8,922 nt of DNA from Acidobacteriota bacterium (GTDB taxonomy: Bacteria > Acidobacteriota > Terriglobia > Terriglobales > Acidobacteriaceae), in contig JAJZDO010000527.1 in NCBI GenBank assembly GCA_021805955.1, positions 1 to 8,922 on the forward strand, written 5' to 3'. The position numbers and the translations under genes are program-made. A model generated the notes under the pieces. The model did no database searches. It worked only from the letters and a program-made list of their open reading frames with translations, and was not told the DNA's origin. Shown here in pieces: positions 1 through 6,049 of this stretch. The first letter of the stretch is position 1. The number at the start of each line of letters is the position of its first letter.

Positions 1-851
1 CGAAGGTTCCACTGGAGCGCAGCCTGGAGTGGACGGGCGTCACGATCTGGGAGGATGGCCGTACATCCACTCGGCAGGATTCGGTTGCCGCCGAAGAGCC
101 GCTTGAAATCTGTATTGCAGATTGCGAGCGCGGCGATCGACCTCTGGCGGTTACGATGCGTACGCCGGGCCATGATCGCGAACTTGCCGCTGGATTTCTG
201 CTGACAGAAGGCTTGATTGAACAATCGGACGATCTGCTTTCGGTCGAGCTTGCCCCGGTGGATACAAAAGCTTCCTCGCGAGCCATGAATAACCGTCTGC
301 GCGTGACGCTGCGCGATCCTGGATCCGTTGCGCTGGAGCATTTGCAGCGCAACTTCTTTGCGAGTTCCAGTTGCGGACTCTGCGGCAAGGCAACCATCGA
401 CGCAGTGCGCAATCGCGGTCTGCGCGCCGCCGCCGATGGTGTGATGATTGCGGCTGACCTCATCTGCGAACTGCCGGCAAAGCTGAATGCGGCTCAAACG
501 ATCTTTGCGCAAACAGGTGGACTGCATGCCGCTGCATTGTTTGACGCGTTGGGCAATCTGCTTGTTCTGCGTGAAGACATTGGCCGCCACAATGCCGTGG
601 ACAAGGTGGTTGGCTGGGCGCTGGAGCAGCGTCTTGTTCCGCTTCGCGAGCAGATTCTGCTGGTGAGTGGCCGCTGTGGTTTTGAGATTGCGCAGAAGGC
701 GCTTGCAGCAGGCATTCCCGTTGTGGCTTCGATCTCCGCTCCCTCCTCGCTGGCGGTGCAACTGGCACGTGAACTTGGCCTCACGCTGATCGGTTTTCTG
801 CGGGATCGTCGTTTTGTCGTTTACTCCGCCGTTCAGCGCTGCACCCTGTAA
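1..851 (+). CDS. fdhD: FdhD, formate dehydrogenase accessory sulfurtransferase (5' end outside window)
   Basis: FdhD passes sulfur from a cysteine desulfurase (IscS in E. coli) to the bis-MGD molybdenum cofactor, which formate dehydrogenases need for activity; it acts in the cytoplasm. The reading frame is open from base 3, so 282 residues are visible, close to the family's usual length of about 280, and only a few N-terminal codons should be missing. The first internal ATG (156) is not the start, because conserved FdhD sequence (EEPLEI, then PLAVTMRTPGHD) reads through it from upstream. The paired cysteines of the SCGLCG motif lie at 372-374 and 381-383; they correspond to the CxxC loop that carries the sulfur. 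Also typical are GGLHAAALFD, REDIGRHNAVDK and SGRCGFEIAQKA. The gene lies 142 bases upstream of the formate dehydrogenase that it presumably serves. Identity is near certain. Confidence 0.96.
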   Translation, partial: KVPLERSLEWTGVTIWEDGRTSTRQDSVAAEEPLEICIADCERGDRPLAVTMRTPGHDRELAAGFLLTEGLIEQSDDLLSVELAPVDTKASSRAMNNRLRVTLRDPGSVALEHLQRNFFASSSCGLCGKATIDAVRNRGLRAAADGVMIAADLICELPAKLNAAQTIFAQTGGLHAAALFDALGNLLVLREDIGRHNAVDKVVGWALEQRLVPLREQILLVSGRCGFEIAQKALAAGIPVVASISAPSSLAVQLARELGLTLIGFLRDRRFVVYSAVQRCTL

Positions 852-894
852 TCGACGGTTGAAACAGGTTTGAGCTTTGCGGAAGAATACCCGT

Positions 895-922
895 TTGACA
901 GGTCATTTTTATTGTGCAAAAT
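895..922 (+). promoter_or_regulatory. Candidate sigma70-type promoter for the formate dehydrogenase operon
   Basis: A perfect -35 box TTGACA (895-900) is followed after 16 bases by CAAAAT (917-922), a 4/6 match to the -10 consensus. Transcription would start near 929-930 and give a leader of about 64 bases before the ATG at 994. It sits in the 142-base gap after fdhD, in the only AT-rich part of that gap. This is a consensus match only; no start site is known. Confidence 0.5.
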
Positions 923-978
923 CTGACTCGTGAAGCAGTATGGTCTGATTCGACTCGTCTGGCGTACACTCAGCAAAC

Positions 979-984
979 GGAGGA
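979..984 (+). promoter_or_regulatory. Ribosome binding site that decides the fdhF start
   Basis: GGAGGA lies nine bases before the ATG at 994. The alternative in-frame TTG at 985 directly abuts this Shine-Dalgarno sequence and cannot use it, so 994 is preferred. Confidence 0.75.
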
Positions 985-993
985 TTGCGCCCA

Positions 994-3900
994 ATGAATT
1001 CCAGGGACACGCTGCTGCTGAACGGTATAAAGGTCTCGATTACCGTGGGCGAGCCGCTACTCGAAGTGATTGCGCGCGCCGACATCGATTTGCCGCAAGT
1101 GTGTCATCATCCGCAGCTTGGTCCCATTCAGACCTGCGACACCTGCATGGTGGAGATGGACGGCAAGCTTACGCGCGCCTGCGCCACGCAGGCTGTGCCC
1201 GGAATATGCGTGGAAACTGCATCAGCGCGAGCGGATGGCGCGCGCCGCGAAGCCTTCGACCGCATCCTGGGCAATCACATGCTTTACTGCACGGTCTGTG
1301 ACAACAACAACGGCAACTGCACGGTGCATAACACGACACGCATGCTGGCTGTGGAGCATCAGTCGATTCCGTATACACCCAAGCCCTACGAAGTCGATCT
1401 CACGAATCCTTTCTATCGCTATGATCCAGACCAGTGCATCCTGTGTGGCCGCTGTGTCGAGGCTTGCCAGAACTTGCAGGTGAACGAGACGCTTTCCATT
1501 GGCTGGGAGATGGACCGCCCGCGCGTGCTGTGGGATGGTGGTGCGTCGATCGGCGAATCCAGTTGTGTCTCCTGTGGCCACTGCGTGACGGTGTGCCCCT
1601 GCAACGCGCTGATGGAGCGCAGTATGCTGGGCCACGCCGGACATCTGACGGGGATGCCGCAGCGTGCGCTCAATGCGATGATCGATGTGGTCAAAGGCAT
1701 TGAGCCGGAGTTGGGTTACGGCGCGATTCTGCAACTTTCCGAGATTGAAGCGGCGATGCGGGAAGACCGCATCCGGCGTACCAAGACCGTATGCACCTAT
1801 TGTGGCGTGGGATGCAGCTTTGACATTTGGACAGAAGAGTCGCCGTCTTCGCGTCACATCCTTAAGGTGGAGCCAGCAGCGGGCGCGGCCAATGGCGTTT
1901 CCACCTGTATCAAAGGCAAATTTGGCTGGGAGTACGTCAACAGTGCGGATCGCCTGACCACGCCGCTCATCCGCGAAAATGGCCGTTTTCGTAAAGCGGG
2001 ATGGGAGGAAGCGCTCGCTTTGGTGGCTCGACGCTTCCGCGAGATCAGCAGCGCGCACGGGCCGGATGCGCTTGCTTTCATTTCTTCGTCGAAGTGCACG
2101 AATGAAGAAAGCTATCTGATGCAGAAGCTGGCGCGCGCCGTTGTGGGTACGAACAATATGGATAACTGCTCGCGCTATTGCCAGGCTCCAGCGACGGTTG
2201 GACTTTTTCGCACTGTCGGCTATGGAGGCGATGCCGGTTCGATTTCCGACATCGAGCAGGCGGGACTGGTGCTCATCGTAGGCAGCAACACGGCAGAGAG
2301 TCATCCTGTCTTGGCGACGCGCGTCAAACGTGCACACAAGCTGCGCGGCCAGCAATTGATTGTCGCGGATCTGCGCGAACATGAGATGGCCTCGCGAGCG
2401 GACGTCTTCTTCCGCCCCAAGCCTGGCACGGATCTTCTGTGGCTCTCCGCGGTTACGCGATGGATATTCGATCAGGGGCTGGCGAAGATGAATTTTCTCA
2501 ACCAGTGGGTCAATGGTTGTGAGGAGTTTCGCGCAAGTCTCGCGCCCTTCACAATGGAGATGGCCAGCGAACGGTGCGGCGTTCCGGTGGCGACGCTGGA
2601 GGAGGTTGCGCGGCGCATTGCTACTGCAGACGGCGTCTGCGTGTTGTGGGCGATGGGCGTGACGCAGCACTCGATGGGATCGGACACTTCGACGGCGATC
2701 TCCAATCTTCTGCTGGCTACCGGCAACTACATGCGCCCCGGTGCTGGCGCATATCCGCTGCGCGGCCATAACAACGTGCAAGGCGCCAGCGACCACGGTG
2801 CGATGCCGAACTTCCTGCCCGGATATCAAAGCGTTACCGACCCTGCGGTTCGAGAGAAGTTTGAGGCCGCATGGGGTGTCCGTCTGCCGGAAAAACCGGG
2901 CCTGGACAATCATCAGATGATCGATGCGATTCACACGGGCAATTTGAAGTCCATGTATTTGTTTGGGGAAGAGATGAGCCTGGTTGACTCCAACGCGAAC
3001 CACGTGGCGGCGGCGCTGGCCAAGCTGGAGTTCTTTGTGGTGCAGGAGATTTTTTTCACAGATACGTGCCGCTTCGCTGACGTGATCCTGCCGGCATCCC
3101 CGAGCCTGGAAAAAGAAGGAACCTTCACCAGCACGGAGCGCCGCATTCAGCGGCTGTATCAGGTCTTTGAACCGCTTGGAGAGAGTCGTCCGGATTGGCG
3201 GATTCTTCAGGATGTGGCCAATCATCTGGGTGCGAACTGGAAGTATGCGCATCCCTCGGAGATTTACGATGAAATTGCGGCGCTCACCCCGCTGATGGTC
3301 GGGGTCAATTACGAGCGCCTTGCAGGTTATCGCACGCTGCAATGGCCGGTTGCCGCAGATGGTTCGGATCAGCCGCTGCTTTACACAGAGCGCTTTGCAT
3401 TTCCGGATGGCAAGGCGCGATTCTATCCGGTGCAGTTTTCTGAGCCAACCGATCAGCCGGACGACAACTTTGATTTGCACCTGAACAATGGACGTTTGCT
3501 GGAGCATTTCCACGAGGGCAACATGACCTTCCGCACGGCGGGGATTCGCGAGCGTACGCCCTGCACGTTTGTTGAGGTTTCGCCTGAGCTGGCCCGTTCA
3601 CGCGGCATTGAAACCGGCTCCGTGCTGGAGCTGACATCCCGCTATGGTCGTGTTGAGGCACCGGCACTGGTGACGGACCGCGTCGAGGGCAATCAGTTGT
3701 ACCTGCCGATGAATTCGACGGAGTCGGCAGTCAATCGCCTGACCAGCAGTCACACCGATGCAGCTACACACACGCCGGCTTACAAGGAGACGTCAGTGCG
3801 CATGCGCGTTGTGGCTCCCACTGGCCCGGCGCCTCTGCCGCGCACTAATGCCCGCTTCGGGCATCCCACTCCGCAGCGTGGCGTCGAAGTGGAACGCAAA

Positions 3901-4035
3901 TGGAAGCGCGCGGATTATCGTCTTCCGGGCGAAGACGCATCACCCTCGACACTTGTTCAGATTCAATCTGCGCATCGCATGGAGAAGCCCGCACACGCCG
4001 CGCAGGAGTCCGCAGCGCAGGAACAGGAGAATTGA
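994..4035 (+). CDS. fdhF: Formate dehydrogenase catalytic (alpha) subunit, ForC-type, Mo-bisMGD with NuoG-like Fe-S N-terminus
   Basis: This 1013-residue enzyme should oxidise formate to CO2. In order it shows a [2Fe-2S] ferredoxin domain (C37, C48, C51, C63), a His-Cys [4Fe-4S] segment (H95, C99, C102, C109), two ferredoxin-type [4Fe-4S] motifs (C148/C151/C154/C158 and C191/C194/C197/C201), and from about residue 260 the molybdopterin oxidoreductase with its own cluster (C267, C270, C274, C305), ending in a molybdopterin dinucleotide-binding domain. The Mo ligand is C396, encoded by TGC, so no selenocysteine is used. The next residue is Q397, where classical formate dehydrogenases have the catalytic His. 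This Cys-Gln pair, SRYCQAP, is the reported hallmark of B. subtilis ForC, and the C-terminal half (LQWPVAADG, NNGRLLEHFHEGNMT) also fits that branch. No NuoE/NuoF-like NAD-binding partner is present; a DUF1641 gene follows after 3 bases. Residues after about 985 form an Ala/Gln/Glu-rich tail. The substrate is inferred from homology. Confidence 0.93.
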   Translation: MNSRDTLLLNGIKVSITVGEPLLEVIARADIDLPQVCHHPQLGPIQTCDTCMVEMDGKLTRACATQAVPGICVETASARADGARREAFDRILGNHMLYCTVCDNNNGNCTVHNTTRMLAVEHQSIPYTPKPYEVDLTNPFYRYDPDQCILCGRCVEACQNLQVNETLSIGWEMDRPRVLWDGGASIGESSCVSCGHCVTVCPCNALMERSMLGHAGHLTGMPQRALNAMIDVVKGIEPELGYGAILQLSEIEAAMREDRIRRTKTVCTYCGVGCSFDIWTEESPSSRHILKVEPAAGAANGVSTCIKGKFGWEYVNSADRLTTPLIRENGRFRKAGWEEALALVARRFREISSAHGPDALAFISSSKCTNEESYLMQKLARAVVGTNNMDNCSRYCQAPATVGLFRTVGYGGDAGSISDIEQAGLVLIVGSNTAESHPVLATRVKRAHKLRGQQLIVADLREHEMASRADVFFRPKPGTDLLWLSAVTRWIFDQGLAKMNFLNQWVNGCEEFRASLAPFTMEMASERCGVPVATLEEVARRIATADGVCVLWAMGVTQHSMGSDTSTAISNLLLATGNYMRPGAGAYPLRGHNNVQGASDHGAMPNFLPGYQSVTDPAVREKFEAAWGVRLPEKPGLDNHQMIDAIHTGNLKSMYLFGEEMSLVDSNANHVAAALAKLEFFVVQEIFFTDTCRFADVILPASPSLEKEGTFTSTERRIQRLYQVFEPLGESRPDWRILQDVANHLGANWKYAHPSEIYDEIAALTPLMVGVNYERLAGYRTLQWPVAADGSDQPLLYTERFAFPDGKARFYPVQFSEPTDQPDDNFDLHLNNGRLLEHFHEGNMTFRTAGIRERTPCTFVEVSPELARSRGIETGSVLELTSRYGRVEAPALVTDRVEGNQLYLPMNSTESAVNRLTSSHTDAATHTPAYKETSVRMRVVAPTGPAPLPRTNARFGHPTPQRGVEVERKWKRADYRLPGEDASPSTLVQIQSAHRMEKPAHAAQESAAQEQEN
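4025..4030 (+). promoter_or_regulatory. Ribosome binding site of the DUF1641 gene, inside the end of fdhF
   Basis: AGGAGA lies within the last codons of the dehydrogenase gene, eight bases before the ATG at 4039. With stop and start only three bases apart, this suggests coupled translation of the two subunits. Confidence 0.7.
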
Positions 4036-4038
4036 ACC

Positions 4039-4530
4039 ATGGCCCAGCCCATTCCTCTGGAGATTTTGCCGCGTGACCCGAAGCGCGAACTGATGGCGCG
4101 CATTGAATCCGCTCCTGTTGATTATGCTGCTGCACTGCTGGAGAGCTGCGAACTGCTTGAAGCTCTGCGTGCAAGCGGCCTGCTCACGATTGCCAAAGGT
4201 GCCCTGGACGCGCGCGGCACACTGATTGAAACCGCAGCCGACGCAGCCAACACGGGTGCAGCGATTCGCGCGACGCGCAATCTGCTGCTGCTTGGCAAGA
4301 TGCTTGCCGCAGTGGATCCAGTGATTGTCGAAGGGATCGGCGTTGCGGTTGCGGATACTTTTGGCAGCGCACGCGCGACGCCTGCCGAACCTCCATCCTT
4401 TCGGTCGCTCATCGTCAATTTCTTCAGCCGGGATATGCGGCGTGGTCTTGGTTTGCTGAACCGCTTGATGCGGAATCTGGGCTACCAGATCAAGCTGCGC
4501 TCCGAGTCGAATGGGCCTTCATCGGTTTAA
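4039..4530 (+). CDS. DUF1641 protein, ForE-like partner subunit of formate dehydrogenase
   Basis: This 163-residue, largely helical protein has no signal peptide and no clear transmembrane segment. It contains no cysteine or histidine cluster that could bind iron-sulfur or heme. The DUF1641 signature lies near the C-terminus (about residues 122-150), with the hallmark stretch DMRRGLGLLNRLMRNLG; before it are two amphipathic, leucine-rich regions (about 30-55 and 75-105). In Bacillus subtilis the DUF1641 protein ForE is encoded next to ForC, forms a complex with it, and mediates use of menaquinone as electron acceptor. The position here, three bases after a ForC-type catalytic subunit, strongly suggests the same role: linking formate oxidation to the quinone pool at the inner face of the membrane. 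Family assignment is by motif and context; the quinone role is inferred from the Bacillus work. Confidence 0.85.
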   Translation: MAQPIPLEILPRDPKRELMARIESAPVDYAAALLESCELLEALRASGLLTIAKGALDARGTLIETAADAANTGAAIRATRNLLLLGKMLAAVDPVIVEGIGVAVADTFGSARATPAEPPSFRSLIVNFFSRDMRRGLGLLNRLMRNLGYQIKLRSESNGPSSV

Positions 4531-4572
4531 ACTTGCTTTTTCGTTGGTAGACAAAATGAACGTTCGTCCTGC

Positions 4573-4579
4573 AAGGGAG
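4573..4579 (+). promoter_or_regulatory. Ribosome binding site favouring the GTG start of the OFA transporter
   Basis: AAGGGAG lies six bases before GTG 4586. The in-frame ATGs at 4511 (overlapping the DUF1641 gene) and 4556 have no comparable site in front of them. Confidence 0.55.
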
Positions 4580-4585
4580 TTCAAT

Positions 4586-5836
4586 GTGCCTGGAATAAAT
4601 CGTTGGGGAATCGCCGTAGCCGGCTTTCTGCTGCAAATGACTCTCGGCTCGGTCTACGCGTGGAGCGTCTTCAAAGCTCCGCTCACTCGGCAGTTTCACT
4701 GGGCGACATCGGATGTCACCTTTGCCTTCACGGTTGCCATTTTCACTCTTGGCATCGCCGCTTTTGTCGGTGGATTCTGGATGAACCGAATTGGGCCGCG
4801 CCCTGTGGCGATGATGGGCGGATTCTTCTATGGCCTTGGCGTTTTTCTGGCCAGTTTTTCTACGCACGGACTGGGATGGTTGTATCTCACGTTTGGCCTC
4901 ATCGGCGGCGTGGGACTTGGCTTTGGATACATCGTGCCCGTGGCCGTGCTTGTCCGCTGGTTTCCCGATCGACGGGGTTTCATCACAGGCCTGGCGGTTT
5001 GCGGCTTTGGTGCCGGCGCGCTGGTGACTGCACCGCTTGCGGTTCGTTTGATTCAGGCGGTCGGAGTCCTTCGCACCTTTGGCTGGCTGGGCATCGGATT
5101 TCTGGTGCTCGGTGTGGCAAGTGGATTCTTCATGAAAGATCCGCCCGCCGATTATTGTCCGGCGGGATGGACGCCCTCTTTGCGTGTCGCGCGACAGCGT
5201 ACGGAGCACTCCTGGACGCTGTACGAAGCACTTGGTTCATGGCAGTGGTGGGCACTCTGGCTGCTGCTTTTTCTCAATACCTCTGCTGGAATTTCGCTCA
5301 TCTCACAGGAATCGCCGGTCTTTACGGAGTTGACGGGAGCTTCGGCGATCATTGCCGCTGCCATGGTGGGCGTGGCCAGCGTGGGCAATGCGGCGGGGCG
5401 GTTTTTCTGGGCTGGAGCTTCGGATATCATCACGCGTCGCTGGACTTTTGTGTCCATGTTTGCGCTGCAGATCGGACTTTTCTGGATGCTTCCGCAGTTC
5501 AAGGCAAGCTGGGTCGTTGCCATGATCGCGTTTCTGATTCTGATGTGCTACGGCGGTGGATTTGGCACAATGCCGGCTTTTGTGGCGGATTATTTCGGAG
5601 ACGCAAATGTCGGTCCGATTTATGGACTGATGCTCACGGCATGGGGCGCAGCCAGTGTCTTTGGACCGATGCTCACCGCTACGCTTCACGATTCCAGCGG
5701 CAGTTATCGCAGCGGCCTGCACATCATCGCCGCCATGATGGCTGTTTCCGTAGTTCTGCCGATACTGGTGCGTCCGCCACGAGTGCGTAGCGCTTCGGTG
5801 AGTTGGTCGCCGCCATCTGTTGAATCGGAACTTTAG
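4586..5836 (+). CDS. MFS transporter, OFA (oxalate/formate antiporter-like) family
   Basis: A 416-residue inner-membrane carrier with 12 predicted helices. Helix 1 carries the OFA-type sequence GSVYAWSVF, the loop between helices 2 and 3 has the MFS motif GGFWMNRIGPRP, and helices 4-5 read GGVGLGFGYIVPVAVLVRWFPDRRG, also typical of OFA proteins; helix 11 contains YGLMLTAWGAASVFGP. The family includes OxlT of Oxalobacter, which exchanges oxalate for formate, and E. coli YhjX, a pyruvate-responsive relative, so the substrate is a small carboxylate but cannot be read from sequence. Helix 11 here has no lysine, whereas OxlT depends on Lys355 in its helix 11, so a different substrate or mechanism is possible. 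The gene lies 55 bases after the DUF1641 gene, which favours formate import or export. The GTG start has the best ribosome binding site; ATG 4556 or 4511 would add 10 or 25 residues. Confidence 0.85.
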   Translation: MPGINRWGIAVAGFLLQMTLGSVYAWSVFKAPLTRQFHWATSDVTFAFTVAIFTLGIAAFVGGFWMNRIGPRPVAMMGGFFYGLGVFLASFSTHGLGWLYLTFGLIGGVGLGFGYIVPVAVLVRWFPDRRGFITGLAVCGFGAGALVTAPLAVRLIQAVGVLRTFGWLGIGFLVLGVASGFFMKDPPADYCPAGWTPSLRVARQRTEHSWTLYEALGSWQWWALWLLLFLNTSAGISLISQESPVFTELTGASAIIAAAMVGVASVGNAAGRFFWAGASDIITRRWTFVSMFALQIGLFWMLPQFKASWVVAMIAFLILMCYGGGFGTMPAFVADYFGDANVGPIYGLMLTAWGAASVFGPMLTATLHDSSGSYRSGLHIIAAMMAVSVVLPILVRPPRVRSASVSWSPPSVESEL

Positions 5837-6049
5837 CGCATCAGAAAAAACATTTGCGGACGTAATTTCATTTCAGGACTTGCAGTGGAGCGGCGAGCTA
5901 CCCTTTTCTGTATTTGTGCATCGCAGCAGTAAGTGTGATTTTTCTTCGGTAACCGGTCGATGATCGGATGGGGCTGGTTGTACTTTGTGGAGAAGGCTGG
6001 AAAATCTGTTGGAATATCTCAGAATGTGCGCGACCTGAAAGGATGCAGG
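5837..6049 (+). other. Intergenic region before the GH15 gene
   Basis: These 213 bases separate the formate genes from the glucosidase gene. I found no rho-independent terminator (no strong stem followed by a T run) after the transporter and no convincing promoter; TTGTAC (5978-5983) with AAAATC 17 bases later is only a weak match. A small hairpin, CCGGTC-GAT-GATCGG (5953-5967, one G-U pair), overlaps the palindrome CGGTAACCG (5947-5955). An open frame from ATG 5960 runs into the GH15 gene but has no ribosome binding site. Confidence 0.5.
6037..6043 (+). promoter_or_regulatory. Ribosome binding site that decides the GH15 start
   Basis: GAAAGGA lies six bases before GTG 6050. The upstream in-frame ATG at 5960 lacks such a site, and the 30 residues it would add do not look like family sequence or a signal peptide. 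Confidence 0.65.

Noticed and set aside
960..975. Sigma54-like element, GG (961-962) and GC (973-974) at the right spacing
   Set aside because: Only the core dinucleotides and flanking TGGC match. Transcription would start near 986, after the ribosome binding site at 979-984, so it could not serve this gene normally.
985..993. TTG at 985 as the start of the formate dehydrogenase
   Set aside because: It is one base from the Shine-Dalgarno sequence; ATG 994 has workable spacing.
930..1301. Small + strand open frame overlapping the formate operon leader and the start of the dehydrogenase
   Set aside because: Most of it is an out-of-frame reading of the [2Fe-2S] domain, and it has no ribosome binding site.
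1222..3513. Long open frame of 763 codons on the - strand, opposite the formate dehydrogenase
   Set aside because: It lies wholly inside a clear conserved gene, is rich in Arg/His/Gln as expected for an antisense shadow of GC-rich codons, and shows no recognisable domain.
4603..5790. Open frame of 395 codons in another + frame across the transporter gene
   Set aside because: It overlaps the transporter almost completely and reads as Cys/Arg/Trp-rich nonsense without hydrophobic helices.
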